From contig NZ_BMJH01000001.1 of assembly GCF_014643175.1 (NCBI RefSeq), forward strand, positions 1,277,926 through 1,341,925: a DNA stretch of 64,000 nt, given 5' to 3'. The notes under the pieces are model-generated. The model was not told the origin of the DNA. It was given only the letters and a program-made list of their open reading frames with translations, and ran no database searches. A program made the position numbers and the translations under genes. The stretch comes from Hoyosella rhizosphaerae (GTDB lineage: Bacteria; Actinomycetota; Actinomycetes; Mycobacteriales; Mycobacteriaceae). Numbering within the stretch: the first letter of the stretch is position 1; each line of letters starts with the position of its first letter. Below, piece by piece: positions 1 through 8,963 of the stretch.

Positions 1-459
1 GGCGCCCAGCAATGGGACCCCAGCAAACGCCAAAACTTCGCCAATGATCCACGAAACCTACTTGCCGTCGACGGCTCTGCGAACCAGCAAAAAAGTGACG
101 GTGACGCAGCCACATGGTTGCCACCACACCGTGCCTTCCGATGCTCAATGGTCGCAATCCAGGTCGATGTGAAAACAACCTATGGGCTCTGGGTGACGAG
201 AGCCGAACGCGATGCGATTGAACGCGTCCTCAACAATTGCGGAAGCAGCGGCCCGCAATTACCGGGGACAGTTCCGCCGATGATGCCAGAACTCGAAGCA
301 ACGATCGAACCTGACACTAAACCAGCGCAGGCGCCATCGAATGTCTACTACAAGAACTGCACCGCAGCACGAGAGGCAGGCGCAGCACCTATCTATGCGG
401 GACAACCGGGCTATCGATCAGAGCTCGATCGTGACGGCGACGGCGTTGCGTGCGAGTAG
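1..459 (+). CDS. HNH-type nuclease of the DUF1524 family with C-terminal Excalibur domain (5' end outside window)
   Basis: The reading frame is open from the first base, so the gene starts upstream of the window. The first 80 residues carry the conserved DUF1524/GmrSD C-terminal signature: GAQQW, then FANDPRNLLAVDG, then NQQKSDGDAATWLPP, then a Cys and the VKTTYGLWV strand. The catalytic HxxP-type motif of this family would lie before base 1 and cannot be checked. After a Pro-rich linker, the last 40 residues form an Excalibur calcium-binding motif (YYKNC near its start, DRDGDGVACE at the end). Proteins of this architecture in actinobacteria are usually secreted or membrane-linked nucleases. 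The substrate is not predictable. The gene lies at the outer edge of the accessory patch next to tRNA-Pro. Confidence 0.85.
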   Translation, partial: GAQQWDPSKRQNFANDPRNLLAVDGSANQQKSDGDAATWLPPHRAFRCSMVAIQVDVKTTYGLWVTRAERDAIERVLNNCGSSGPQLPGTVPPMMPELEATIEPDTKPAQAPSNVYYKNCTAAREAGAAPIYAGQPGYRSELDRDGDGVACE

Positions 460-904
460 AGGCAACGTGTTTGTGAAACCGGCGCAGCCTGGCGGACGTC
501 GATCCGCACGGTTACGGCAGAGTTTTGGCGCGATCTTCTAACTTGCGGTGTTCTGAGTACACGCGATGTAGTCAGAACACCACAAGATGCAGCGAACCAG
601 CATGAGCGTCGACTGCATAGCGACCCACACTACGGCGTGGACGGCAACCACAACTTCCTGCCTCAGGTCGGACATATGTATGCCCGCCAGCCTTGAGAAA
701 CGCCTCGGCCAGAACATCTTGCGGCATACGTGCTCCACAGACGATTATCTCGCCACCGATCGAGGACCAACAGATCGCAGAAACTGACATCTGCAAACTA
801 CGAACTCAACAAGACACTGGCTAGCGGAAGTATGAACCCGACCACGCTTATGTTTCAGGGATCCCGATTGGAAGTCTTTAACTGCCTATCAGTGGTTGCG
901 CAGT
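460..904. other. 445-bp gap with no convincing gene
   Basis: There is no open frame with a ribosome-binding site and recognisable product. A minus-strand frame at 572-796 contains a plausible protein-like stretch (residues ARMPQDVLAEAFLKAGGHTY), then turns into Arg/Cys-rich nonsense. It may be a gene remnant but I cannot identify it. The stretch also holds the inverted repeat listed at 542-586. Confidence 0.4.
542..586. repeat. Inverted repeat, 15-bp arms, 15-nt loop
   Basis: Arms at 542-556 and 572-586 (cttgcggtgttctga and tcagaacaccacaag) are complementary with one mismatch. It lies 83 bp after the nuclease stop codon. There is no T-run on either side, so a classical intrinsic terminator is doubtful. 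It could be a remnant of a mobile-element end or a hairpin in the 3' UTR. Confidence 0.5.
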
Positions 905-1525
905 TCAGTACCCGACCGCAGTTACGCCGTACTCGGCTTGCGATGGGGTAAATCCCTCGTAAATGAGCTGGTCAATAAGTCCCTGTCTTGAGAAGCTCGT
1001 GTAAGCAAGGTAAGACTCGGCACTCTCCGCTGCCTCGGCGTTCCAATCGACTTTGTCATTTCGTTCAAGGTGGCTTACCGCAAACTCTGCATCCTCGGCG
1101 CTATAGTCCTCGTAAAGTAGCTGATCTATCAACCCCGTTCGCGAGAATCCGGTGTATGCAAGGTAGGACTGAGCGGACCTTATCGCGTTCTGTTGGGCTC
1201 TGGTTGCCCCAGTGTTCTCGGGCTCCGCTTGCTGTGCAGGTGCGGGGTCTACTACCGGTTGTTCGGCGGGTGCTGGTGCCGGTTCTAGTGCAGGTTCGGA
1301 CGCGGTTCCCGGTGCAGGTTGTGCATCTTCGACGACAGGTTCCCCTACGCCAGCAGCGTTTTGTGTGTCTTGATCTTCCTCACCACCAAAGATCGCTGCG
1401 AGCAGTATGAAGGCAGCAATAATGCCGACTACCCACGGCCACTTCTTGCGTTTCCCCTTCGCTGGCGGCGGTGTTTGCTGGGGATCCGCGTACCCATATG
1501 CTGGCTGCTGATGTGGTTCTGTCAT
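905..1525 (-). CDS. Ltp-family membrane-anchored protein with two surface-lipoprotein repeats
   Basis: 206 aa. Residues 1-28 are cytoplasmic, rich in Pro/Gln and then Lys/Arg. About residues 29-49 form one membrane segment (WPWVVGIIAAFILLAAIF). An acidic and Pro/Ala/Glu-rich extracellular linker follows to about residue 105. The C-terminus has two copies of the Ltp (host cell surface-exposed lipoprotein, PF07553) repeat: RSAQSYLAYTGFSRTGLIDQL ending YEDYSAEDAEFAV, and a second copy with SYLAYTSFSRQGLIDQL ending YEGFTPSQAEYGV. There is no lipobox, so despite the family name this copy is held by a transmembrane helix. Ltp proteins of some Gram-positive phages and plasmids block phage DNA injection (established for TP-J34). 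Whether this chromosomal copy does so is inference. It is flanked by degraded DNA. Confidence 0.85.
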   Translation of the reverse strand: MTEPHQQPAYGYADPQQTPPPAKGKRKKWPWVVGIIAAFILLAAIFGGEEDQDTQNAAGVGEPVVEDAQPAPGTASEPALEPAPAPAEQPVVDPAPAQQAEPENTGATRAQQNAIRSAQSYLAYTGFSRTGLIDQLLYEDYSAEDAEFAVSHLERNDKVDWNAEAAESAESYLAYTSFSRQGLIDQLIYEGFTPSQAEYGVTAVGY

Positions 1526-1774
1526 GGAAGGCTGTTCCTTTTAGCGTTGCCGGGAAGGTACCCCTGTACAGTTACCGGGTTTCACTCAGTAGCGGTAGCC
1601 CCAGAACTAGGGGCCGAATCGCGTAATTAATGGTGGAACGGTACATTTTCACGACAGAATGCCGCGAAAAACAACTACCGAGCGACGCCAGAAACGCTGC
1701 GAGGACCGGGGCAGGTGCACCGGGGGCACTCATTCGTTGCATTAACGCGACTACGGGCCCAGCGATTAACACGC

Positions 1775-2191
1775 CTACGGTTGCATCACGCCTTCGTCGT
1801 AATTGCTCGCCATAAGACGACCGGTCATCGATGGAGGACCCGCTAACTGTGCCGTGTGACGATACGTACCATTGTTGACGGAATCTGATGCGTACGCGGT
1901 TGTTCCGTCTCTGGACGGTCTTTGGTCGGTTTGGGCTCGCTCTGACCGCAAGCGACAACGCTCCCTCTCACGCTGAATATGGTCCGCCATCATCACTGGC
2001 AGATTATCGAGCTGCTCCTCCCACACGTGAAGGTAGATGTCGAGAGTGCGGGCCGCTGACAGATGCCCCAACATCAACTGGACCGTCTTCACATTCGCAC
2101 CCGCGTGGATCGCCAGCGAGGCCGCTGTGTGCCAAAGTTCGTACGTTGTGAATCCCCTGAAGCTGTGGGTGCAAGGCCAGTGGGACTGGTC
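1775..2191 (-). pseudogene. Tyrosine recombinase (phage-type integrase) C-terminal remnant
   Basis: The frame from 2191 down to 1775 encodes the C-terminal part of a phage-type integrase: FTTYELWHTAASLAIHAGA, then VKTVQLMLGHLSA, then TLDIYLHVW. Actinophage integrases normally read HDLRHTAASLAI here. The first catalytic His is Tyr and the catalytic Arg is Trp, while the LGH histidine and the nucleophile Tyr remain. A TAA codon at 2192-2194 interrupts the frame just upstream, and no N-terminal or core-binding domain can be found in frame. This is therefore a dead fragment. It lies about 1.2 kb from tRNA-Pro, a typical integration site for this family, and suggests that a prophage or integrative element once occupied the region. 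Confidence 0.8.
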
Positions 2192-2194
2192 TTA

Positions 2195-2555
2195 GCAACG
2201 CCGAGTCACTAACACTGAACGCTGGAAGGCTTGGGGTACGAGGGCATCGTTGGGCGGGTTGAGGGATTACTAAGGAACGCTTACCCCTCCAGGTTCCGCT
2301 GTTCTCGCATTGGTCATCTCCGACCACGAGACCGAAGGCTGCTTCTTCGACCGTCACAATTTGGTCTTTTCGACGCCATCGCTGCCCACCACGTCTACTT
2401 ACGCACGCAAATGATTAGCTTCGGCATTGATCGAACAGGCGGACTGTACGTGTACTCTCAAATGTCCGGCGGCAAGTTGCCGGACCAAAACTGAGTTTGC
2501 GAAATTTTCCAGCACGCCACCCACAACCCATCCTTGCAGGTAAGGTCCGTAATCT
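2195..2555. other. 361-bp gap, probably the rest of a decayed integrase gene
   Basis: No intact gene seen. The minus strand directly upstream of the integrase remnant has open frames (for example 2004-2357) whose reading shifts relative to the integrase frame. This would fit an eroded catalytic domain, but no motif is clear enough to say so. Confidence 0.35.
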
Positions 2556-2921
2556 ATGTCAGATGCGTTGCGTGACACCCATACAACGGAATCCGAATTG
2601 TCAAGCAATCGGCGGCGTCCGGCTGAAATAGTGCTGTGCGCAGCAGCGGCAGTGTCAATCTATATTTCAATCGGTTCAATCATAGGGATTCTCTTCGGAG
2701 TCTCCTTCGGCACACTAGCGCTGATATGGATCGTCCGCAGTAAACCACCGCGGTCACGCCTGACTTGGGCCGCGCTTTGCCTGTCAGTGCTCGCGGTCAT
2801 TGTTGGTGTGCTTTCCGCAGTCATGCTTGCCACCGCAGAGCCTGTGCCTCGTGGAATCGTGTGCACGCCAGCAGATGAACCGTGCCCTATGCCTATCGAC
2901 GAGTGGCTCAAAACTCGATAG
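2556..2921 (+). CDS. Small two-helix membrane protein, unknown function
   Basis: 121 aa, not recognised. It has a short polar N-terminus (about residues 1-22), a hydrophobic hairpin region (residues 24-60, IVLCAAAAVSIYISIGSII onward), a basic loop (RSKPPRSR), a second membrane segment around residues 70-92 and a short tail with two cysteines (VCTPADEPCPMP). The pattern resembles small DUF4190-like membrane proteins but there is no firm match. A weak purine-rich site (aggtaaggt) precedes the ATG. It stands alone in the decayed patch between the integrase remnant and tRNA-Pro, and may be a leftover accessory gene. The hydrophobic pattern argues for a real protein; the context argues for caution. 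Confidence 0.55.
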   Translation: MSDALRDTHTTESELSSNRRRPAEIVLCAAAAVSIYISIGSIIGILFGVSFGTLALIWIVRSKPPRSRLTWAALCLSVLAVIVGVLSAVMLATAEPVPRGIVCTPADEPCPMPIDEWLKTR

Positions 2922-3314
2922 CGCTTGCCACTACCGTCAGGAAGGGTTGACTACGGGGCTAGGCGTCTTGGGTGCGAAGCCGTTTCTCCAGGGAATCGTC
3001 CCGTCGAGTTTCACCGAACCTTGCTAGGTATTGTTTGCCTTCAATGCTGGCTCGGCCACGCGCCCATTGATGGAGGCTCTCGACCTCTAGGCAGTCCGCC
3101 GCTTCGCACGTGAGCGGTAATCTCCCGCCGCATGCTCCTGAGACCTGCCGACTCGTGTACCCGGGGCCACCCTAGTCGGCCGATACGGAGGCTCCAGCAG
3201 CGATTTGATCACCTCCGCCACAATTACCACGTGTACAAGCGAAAGCCGGAGCTCCTCGTCAGGACATTCCCCGATCTAGCGATGACTATCTCGGTCAGTT
3301 CTACCCCAAGACAG
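2922..3314. other. 393-bp gap with no recognisable gene
   Basis: Open frames exist on both strands, but none shows a family motif, hydrophobic segment or convincing ribosome-binding site. Its position between a small orphan gene and the tRNA terminator fits degraded mobile-element DNA. Confidence 0.4.
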
Positions 3315-3353
3315 CAAAAAACCCCAGGTGAAATACTGTTTCACCTGGGGTTT
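3315..3353 (-). terminator. Intrinsic terminator of tRNA-Pro
   Basis: Fifteen-base arms (3319-3333 and 3339-3353, aaaccccaggtgaaa and its complement) with a 5-nt loop. Read on the minus strand, the stem runs into a T-run, complementary to the a-run at 3316-3320. It lies immediately downstream of the tRNA gene. Confidence 0.9.
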
Positions 3354-3359
3354 TCTATG

Positions 3360-3433
<74 letters not shown>

Positions 3434-3509
3434 CCACTGCTTCGTCCCCGTGGGGCGTTGTCAGCTCAGCTAGAGTACAACATTCCGTGCGTGTGGTGCC
3501 AATTGCTGA

Positions 3510-3550
3510 CGCCCGCCCGGTCGGCGTGTTTCTTGGCGACTGGGCGGGCG
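3510..3550 (-). terminator. GC-rich hairpin just after der
   Basis: Arms at 3510-3523 and 3537-3550 (cgcccgcccggtcg and cgactgggcgggcg) pair with one mismatch. The hairpin starts 6 bp after the der stop codon. No T-run follows on the minus strand, so it is a candidate GC-hairpin terminator or 3'-end stabiliser for the scpA-der operon. Confidence 0.5.
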
Positions 3551-3555
3551 GGGTG

Positions 3556-4995
3556 TCAGCTCTTGCGGGCTCGTTTTTCGCGGACTCGGACGTTCACACG
3601 AACGGGGCTGCCCTCGAATCCGAAGGATTCGCGGAGTTTGCGTTCGAGGAAGCGCCGGTACCCGGCCTCAAGGAAGCCTGTGGTGAACAGGACGAAGGTG
3701 GGTGGCCGAGTGGTGGCTTGCGTCGCGAAGAGGACGCGCGGGAGTCGACCGCCACGCATGGGTGGTGGTGTGGCGGAGATTGTTTCGCGTAGCCATGTGT
3801 TGAGGCGCCCGGTGGGTACGCGGGTGTCCCATGAATTCAGTGCTGTGTCCATGACGGGCACCAGTTTTTGCACTGCTCGACCGGTGTGGGCGGAGATGTT
3901 CACTCGTTGCGCCCACTGGATGCGGACGAGGTCGCGGTCGATTTCTTTGTCGAGTTGGAGGCGACGGTCTTCGTCGACGAGGTCCCATTTGTTGAAGGCG
4001 ATTACCATCGCTCGACCGGTTTCTTCGACCATCGTGATGATGCGGAGGTCTTGTTCGGTGATGGGTTGGGATGAGTCGATAAGGACGACGACTACTTCGG
4101 CTGATTCGATGGCGGATCGGGTTCTGAGCGAGGCGTAGTATTCCGCTCCACTTGCGGTGATGACCCGTTTACGTAGTCCTGCGGTGTCGACGAAACGCCA
4201 CACTTTGCCGCCTAGTTCGACGAGCGAATCGACTGGGTCCACTGTTGTTCCTGCAACGTCGTGCACTACCGATCGTTCGTCACCGGTGAGTTTGTTGAGG
4301 AGGCTGGACTTGCCGACGTTTGGCTTGCCAACTAGCGCGATTCGTCGTGGCCCGCCTGTGAACTGGTTTGGGTCACGAGGCTTTTCGGGCAGGATTCCGA
4401 TGACGGTGTCGAGGAGGTCTGCGGTGCCCCGGCCGTGGGTTGCGCTGATGGGGAATGGTTCCCCTAGTCCGAGGTTCCACAGTTCCGCAACATCTGAGTC
4501 GAGCTTCGCGTTGTCCACCTTGTTGGCGACAAGGATGACTGGTGCTTTTGAGCGGCGAAGGATTCTGGCTACAGCTTCGTCGGTGGTTGTTGAGCCGACT
4601 GTGGCGTCGACGACGACGAGAATGGCGTCAGCAGTGCGCATGGCGTGTTCCGCTTGCCGGGTGATGGACTGCTGGAGCCCTTTTGCTGTGGGTTCCCAGC
4701 CGCCGGTGTCTTGCACCATGAAGCGTTTGGTGTTCCATTCGGCTTCGTAGGAGATGCGGTCGCGTGTCACACCCGGAACATCTTCTACAACCGCTTCGCG
4801 CCGACCGATTATGCGGTTGACGAGGGTGGATTTGCCGACGTTGGGACGACCAACAACCGCGAGTACGGGTAGGGGTCGATCTTCGTCATCGAGGTCGTCT
4901 TCGAGGTCGTCGAGTTCCCACTCAGATTCGTCGGCCCAGGTACCGTCGCCGGGCAGGATGAGTGTGTCGTCTGCGAAGTCGTTCATGTCTGTCAT
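3556..4995 (-). CDS. der: Ribosome biogenesis GTPase Der (EngA)
   Basis: 479 aa. Der has two tandem GTPase domains and a KH-like C-terminus, and acts in late 50S subunit assembly in the cytoplasm. The first P-loop (GRPNVGKST) is at residues 49-57, with the G3 motif DTGGW and G4 NKVD. The second P-loop (GKPNVGKSS) is near residue 222, with DTAGLRKR and NKWD. The last 90 residues carry the KH-like domain, ending Lys/Arg-rich. An acidic N-terminal extension (residues 18-40, many Asp/Glu) precedes domain 1, as in mycobacterial homologues. The ATG overlaps the cmk stop by 4 bp, indicating translational coupling. It is the last gene of the parA-scpA-scpB-rluB-cmk-der operon. Confidence 0.97.
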   Translation of the reverse strand: MTDMNDFADDTLILPGDGTWADESEWELDDLEDDLDDEDRPLPVLAVVGRPNVGKSTLVNRIIGRREAVVEDVPGVTRDRISYEAEWNTKRFMVQDTGGWEPTAKGLQQSITRQAEHAMRTADAILVVVDATVGSTTTDEAVARILRRSKAPVILVANKVDNAKLDSDVAELWNLGLGEPFPISATHGRGTADLLDTVIGILPEKPRDPNQFTGGPRRIALVGKPNVGKSSLLNKLTGDERSVVHDVAGTTVDPVDSLVELGGKVWRFVDTAGLRKRVITASGAEYYASLRTRSAIESAEVVVVLIDSSQPITEQDLRIITMVEETGRAMVIAFNKWDLVDEDRRLQLDKEIDRDLVRIQWAQRVNISAHTGRAVQKLVPVMDTALNSWDTRVPTGRLNTWLRETISATPPPMRGGRLPRVLFATQATTRPPTFVLFTTGFLEAGYRRFLERKLRESFGFEGSPVRVNVRVREKRARKS

Positions 4996-5675
4996 TGGGG
5001 TATTCCTGTTCGTTCACGCACGACGTCAAGCAGGTTTTGCACTACGCCGTCGAGGGTGAGGTCGCTGGTGTCAACGAGAATTGCGTCGTCCGCTGGCCGC
5101 AATGGCGAGACGGCTCGGTTTGAGTCGTGGTCGTCGCGCCGTTTGACGTCCGCGAGGACTGCATCAAAGTTGCTGTCGCGGCCTTCGCTGAGGTTTTGGT
5201 CGTGGCGGCGTTGCGCCCGAGCTTCTGGTGACGCGGTGAGGAAGATCTTCACCGGCGCGTCAGGGAGCACGACGGTGCCGATGTCGCGGCCTTCAACAAC
5301 GATGGTGCCTGCTTCGCTGGCGAGGCGTCGTTGAAGTGCGACGAGTTGTTCCCGAACTTCTGGCACAGCGGAGACCGCGGATACTGCTGCGGTTACTTCG
5401 GGGCCACGGATGTCGGAAGCAACATTGACGCCGTCGAGGTTGACTTCTTCACTGTCTGGGTCGGACCCGATAGTGAACGGTAGGTTGGCTGTCGCTTCAG
5501 CCAACGCCACTGGGTCTTCGATGTTGGCGCCTTGGCGAAGTGCGTGCAGGGTCGCGATGCGATACATCGCACCTGTGTCGAGGTACCGCGCACCTAGGCG
5601 TTTAGCTACGATCCGGGACACACTCGACTTGCCTGTGCCAGCTGGACCGTCGATAGCTACTACGAATGTGCTCAT
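4992..5675 (-). CDS. cmk: Cytidylate kinase
   Basis: 227 aa, the usual length for bacterial Cmk. It phosphorylates CMP and dCMP with ATP in pyrimidine nucleotide salvage and synthesis. The P-loop GPAGTGKSS is at residues 10-18. The NMP-binding stretch [10 protein letters not shown] follows at about 30-39, then GRDIGTVV (about 133-140) and the Arg-rich lid ([16 protein letters not shown]). It overlaps der by 4 bp downstream and the rluB stop by 4 bp upstream. The rluB-cmk-der order is conserved in actinobacteria and links nucleotide supply with ribosome maturation. Confidence 0.97.
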   Translation of the reverse strand: MSTFVVAIDGPAGTGKSSVSRIVAKRLGARYLDTGAMYRIATLHALRQGANIEDPVALAEATANLPFTIGSDPDSEEVNLDGVNVASDIRGPEVTAAVSAVSAVPEVREQLVALQRRLASEAGTIVVEGRDIGTVVLPDAPVKIFLTASPEARAQRRHDQNLSEGRDSNFDAVLADVKRRDDHDSNRAVSPLRPADDAILVDTSDLTLDGVVQNLLDVVRERTGIPQ

Positions 5676-7489
5676 AACCCCACAGCCTTGTATAGTGCGC
5701 CCACCTCTTGCCCGTTGAGGACACGAAGCGTGCCGGGACGTTGCTCGCCGAGTGGAACTGTTCCCACCTGGGTGCGGACTAGACGTGTCACTGGGTGGCC
5801 GACGTGCTCAAGCAGTCGACGCACGATGTGTTTCCGACCTTCGTGAAGAACAATTTTGATCAGTGTGCTGCCTTCGTGAATGTCTAGGTTTGCACATTCG
5901 TCGACTGCTACGGGGCCGTCTTCGAGTTCAATTCCTTCTTTAAGGGTTCGCAATGTCTCACGTGACACCACACCATCGACGTCAGCGAGGTACGTCTTGC
6001 GGACCTTGTAGGACGGGTGCATGAGGCGGTGCGCAAGTTCGCCATCATTTGTGAGCAGGAGCAAGCCTTCTGTTTCGGCGTCGAGGCGACCCACATGAAA
6101 TAGGCGTTGTCCGGCGGCGATGCGTTCTGCGACGAGGTCGCCTACGCATGGTCGGCCCATTTCGTCGGCCATCGTTGACTGCCAACCGATTGGCTTGTTC
6201 AACGCGAGGTGCACCAGTTCTTCAGTGATCATCACGCGCATTCCATCAACCTTGACGACAGCGGTCTTGGGGTCGATGCGCATTCCTTGTTTGGTCACCT
6301 TGGTGCCGTTGACTTCGATGCGACCCTTGTCGATGAGGTGCTCGCATACGCGGCGAGAACCGACTCCGGCTTGGGCGAGCACCTTTTGCAGGCGGACGCC
6401 TTCTTCGCTGAATGCTTGCGTGTCTGGCAGAGCAGCGCCGACCATTGGTGCACCTTCAGGTGCTGGTCGTGCGTTGCTGACGTATGGGGTTTTGCTCGCG
6501 GACTTCTTCTGCGCGGGCCGGTTACTTTCGCTGCGCTTCGGGGCGCTTTGGGGTGGCTTTTGCTGCCCCGCGCGGGAATCGAGTGTGCGCGGCGCCCACT
6601 GTGGTGCCGAGCCACTGTCACGGGACGGGCGAGCATCGCGGGTTCCGCCAGTTCGCGGTGCCGAAGAGCTGCCGTATGCGGGACGGTCGTAGCTAGGTCG
6701 GCGATCATTTCCGCCTTGGCGACTGTCTGATCCTCGCGTATCGGAGCTTCTGTCAGACGAGAAGGTGCGCCGATCGCCCGAAGCGGGACGACGATCATCG
6801 AAACGACGGTCCCCCGAAGACGGACGGCGGTCACCTGAAGCGGGACGACGATCATCAGAATGACGGCTATCAGAACGCCGATCATTCGAGAAACCACGAT
6901 CAGGCCGACCCGCACGATCCGTACTTGAGCGCCTGTCATCAAAACGACGATCACCCGACGCTGGGCGCCGATCGCCCGAAGTCGGACGACGGTCATCAGA
7001 ACGACGACTATCGGTACGACGATCATCAAAACGACGATCACCCGACGACGGACGGCGGTCACCCGAAGCGGGACGGCGGTCACCTGAAGCGGGACGGCGG
7101 TCATCAGAATGGCGGCTATCAGAACGCCGGTCATTCGAGAAACCACGATCAGGCCGACCCGCACGATCCGTACTTGAGCGCCTGTCATCAAAACGACGGT
7201 CCCCTGAAGACGGGCGGCGGTCACCTGAAGCGGGACGACGATCATCAAAACGACGGTCCCCTGAAGACGGGCGGCGGTCACCTGAAGCGGGACGACGATC
7301 ATCAAAACGACGGTCCCCTGAAGACGGGCGGCGGTCACCTGAAGCGGGACGACGATCATCAGAATGGCGGCTATCAGAACGCCGGTCATTCGAGAAACCA
7401 CGATCTGGTCGACTCGTGCGTTCGTTGTTGCGTGAACCGTGTGAACGGTTGCGGTCCGGTGTGCCATCTCGGCGAGCGGGCTTGTCCAT
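5672..7489 (-). CDS. rluB: 23S rRNA pseudouridine synthase RluB-type with a long N-terminal Arg/Asp/Ser repeat tail
   Basis: 605 aa; typical RluB is 240-300 aa. The C-terminal 245 residues are a standard RsuA/RluB enzyme: S4 RNA-binding domain from about residue 361 ([15 protein letters not shown]), catalytic motif [17 protein letters not shown] with the nucleophile Asp near residue 470, and the motif [11 protein letters not shown]. The family converts a uridine in 23S helix 80-90 to pseudouridine. Residues 1 to about 340 are low-complexity: blocks of [19 protein letters not shown] and [20 protein letters not shown] repeated many times, then a Pro/Lys/Ala stretch. The ATG lies 9 bp after the scpB stop with AGGA in the gap. 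Such tails occur in other actinobacterial RluB proteins, but this one is unusually regular. Confidence 0.93.
   Translation of the reverse strand: MDKPARRDGTPDRNRSHGSRNNERTSRPDRGFSNDRRSDSRHSDDRRPASGDRRPSSGDRRFDDRRPASGDRRPSSGDRRFDDRRPASGDRRPSSGDRRFDDRRSSTDRAGRPDRGFSNDRRSDSRHSDDRRPASGDRRPASGDRRPSSGDRRFDDRRTDSRRSDDRRPTSGDRRPASGDRRFDDRRSSTDRAGRPDRGFSNDRRSDSRHSDDRRPASGDRRPSSGDRRFDDRRPASGDRRTFSSDRSSDTRGSDSRQGGNDRRPSYDRPAYGSSSAPRTGGTRDARPSRDSGSAPQWAPRTLDSRAGQQKPPQSAPKRSESNRPAQKKSASKTPYVSNARPAPEGAPMVGAALPDTQAFSEEGVRLQKVLAQAGVGSRRVCEHLIDKGRIEVNGTKVTKQGMRIDPKTAVVKVDGMRVMITEELVHLALNKPIGWQSTMADEMGRPCVGDLVAERIAAGQRLFHVGRLDAETEGLLLLTNDGELAHRLMHPSYKVRKTYLADVDGVVSRETLRTLKEGIELEDGPVAVDECANLDIHEGSTLIKIVLHEGRKHIVRRLLEHVGHPVTRLVRTQVGTVPLGEQRPGTLRVLNGQEVGALYKAVGL
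6740..7420 (-). repeat. Tandem coding repeats within rluB
   Basis: The DNA for the RluB tail is a nested array. An approximately 60-bp unit (encoding [19 protein letters not shown]) recurs almost unchanged at 7195-7350, and a longer unit (encoding the [12 protein letters not shown] block) appears around 6885, 7130 and 7385. Near-identity at nucleotide level indicates recent expansion by slippage or recombination. The array is likely to vary between strains and to be hard to assemble from short reads. Confidence 0.85.
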
Positions 7490-7498
7490 GCTGTATTC

Positions 7499-8158
7499 CT
7501 ATTCAGTGTGTGGCATAGGTCTTTTGCCTTGTCTTCGGCGGTCGACCTTTGCAATGCGGGTGGCGAGCTCGAGGTTGAGTTCGTCACCGATTTCGTCAAT
7601 CACATCCACGTCGGGTAGAAGCGGTGCAATTGGCGGTAGTTCTTCGAGAGACGCGATGCCGAGTCGCTCGAGGAACAAGTCTGTTGTCACATAGTGTGTC
7701 CCATATGTGTCCGGTATGGGTTCGGCTTCGGCAATGAGGCCGCGTGCGAGAAGGGTTCGCATGACGCCGTCCACGTTCACTCCTCGCACAGCGCTTACAC
7801 GGGCCCTTGTTACGGGTTGTCGGTAGGCTACGACGGCGAGTGTTTCGAGGGCAGCGCGGGTCAATTTAGACCGTGCTCCACCCAAGATGAGACGTTCAAC
7901 GTATTCAGAGTATTCGCTCCGGGTGTACATGCGCCAACCGTCTCCAGCGAAGCGCAGGTCAATGCCGCTTTTGCGTTTCTCATATGTTGCTGCTAAGTGG
8001 ATTAAAGTGCGGCGCACTCGTTCCTCTGGCGCATCGAGAGCTTCGGCGAGGGTTGATGACCCCACAGGGGTATCCACGACCAGCAGCAAGGCCTCGAGTG
8101 CTGATTCAAGTTCGTCGTCTGCCCAATCAGGTTGTTCGCGCTGTGCTGGGTTATCCAT
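7499..8158 (-). CDS. scpB: SMC-Scp complex subunit ScpB
   Basis: 219 aa. ScpB dimers bind the ScpA kleisin and complete the SMC condensin that organises and segregates the chromosome. Family features seen: an N-terminal winged helix (ELESALEALLLVVDTPVGSSTLAEAL), the core (LRFAGDGWRMYTRSEYSEYVERL), the strongly conserved LTRAALETLAVVAYRQPVTRARV, and GVNVDGVMRTLLARGLI of the second winged helix. The gene overlaps the end of scpA by 8 bp, and rluB starts 9 bp after it. Operon neighbours scpA and parA confirm a chromosome-segregation role. Confidence 0.96.
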   Translation of the reverse strand: MDNPAQREQPDWADDELESALEALLLVVDTPVGSSTLAEALDAPEERVRRTLIHLAATYEKRKSGIDLRFAGDGWRMYTRSEYSEYVERLILGGARSKLTRAALETLAVVAYRQPVTRARVSAVRGVNVDGVMRTLLARGLIAEAEPIPDTYGTHYVTTDLFLERLGIASLEELPPIAPLLPDVDVIDEIGDELNLELATRIAKVDRRRQGKRPMPHTE

Positions 8159-8963
8159 TTAAGTTCCCTGGTTCATTGCGGTCCTGCTCTGTGCCTGTCC
8201 ACCGCACCCGTAGTACACCGAGTGGTTCGTCTTGGTCGATGTCGATTGCTTTGTCGCGAAATAGTTCGAGCAGGCTGAGGAATCGAACAACTAGTCGCAG
8301 TACGGAGTCACAGTCAGCCACCAGTTCGGTGAAGGTAAACCACCTGCCGTGTGAGTTGTCACGAAATGTTTGCAGCAAAGTCTGGGCTTCTTCGGGCACA
8401 GTGATGTCTTCGCCATGCATGTGTTTAATGCTGACTTCGGGCGACGGCCGTGGGCGAAACGCAGCAGCTGCGAGTTCGGCGAACTTTTCGGCGGTGATTC
8501 CGAGGGTAACTTCGGGCAGGAGGTCGACGAAGCGGTCTTCGAGGGAGACGCTGCGGGGGAATCGTGCTTGCGCATTTTGTTCGAGTTCGCTGAAAAGTTC
8601 GGCGATCTGCCGGTAGGCCCGGTATTCGAGGAGCCTCGCAAACAGCACGTCTTGCGCTTCGAGAAGCGCAAGGTCTTCTTCGTCGTCGACGTCAGCAGCC
8701 GGAAGTAGTCGCGCTGCCTTGAGGTCTAGGAGTGTCGCGGCAACGACAAGAAACTCAGTGGTTTGGTCGAGGCCGTACTCTTCACCGAGGCGTTTCGTGT
8801 GAGCGATGAAGTCGTCGGTGACCTGATGTAAAGCAACGTGGGTGACGTCGAGTTTTTGTTGACCGATGAGGGTCAGCAGGAGATCGAATGGCCCCTCAAA
8901 ATTGCTGAGGCGAACACTGAAAACCGACGAAGTGCTGGCCTCAGTGCCGTCGCTGCCAATCAC
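8151..8963 (-). CDS. scpA: SMC-Scp complex kleisin subunit ScpA
   Basis: 270 aa. ScpA bridges the SMC heads and, with ScpB, forms bacterial condensin. The N-terminal kleisin motif is clear (LSNFEGPFDLLLTLIGQQKLDVTHVAL), followed by FLVVAATLLDLKAARLLP and RLLEYRAYRQIAELF. The C-terminal winged-helix part includes VVRFLSLLELFRDKAIDIDQDEP. The start is GTG overlapping the parA stop (GTGA), which couples translation. Its end overlaps scpB by 8 bp. It sits in the parA-scpA-scpB arrangement usual in actinobacteria. Confidence 0.96.
   Translation of the reverse strand: MIGSDGTEASTSSVFSVRLSNFEGPFDLLLTLIGQQKLDVTHVALHQVTDDFIAHTKRLGEEYGLDQTTEFLVVAATLLDLKAARLLPAADVDDEEDLALLEAQDVLFARLLEYRAYRQIAELFSELEQNAQARFPRSVSLEDRFVDLLPEVTLGITAEKFAELAAAAFRPRPSPEVSIKHMHGEDITVPEEAQTLLQTFRDNSHGRWFTFTELVADCDSVLRLVVRFLSLLELFRDKAIDIDQDEPLGVLRVRWTGTEQDRNEPGNLNG

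Noticed and set aside
572-796. Minus-strand frame with protein-like stretch (ARMPQDVLAEAFLKAGGHTY)
   Set aside because: Protein-like only for about 30 residues, with no start signal and no identifiable family. It may be a remnant but is not supportable as a gene.
6740-7420. Tandem repeats that look CRISPR-like
   Set aside because: Units are contiguous, variable in phase and lie inside an intact reading frame joined to the RluB enzyme. There are no spacers and no cas genes.
6925-7518. Plus-strand 197-aa frame rich in His, Asn, Asp and Gly, and a 434-aa minus frame rich in Val and Met (6295-7599)
   Set aside because: Both are other frames of the repeat DNA encoding the RluB tail, with no ribosome-binding site and no family match.
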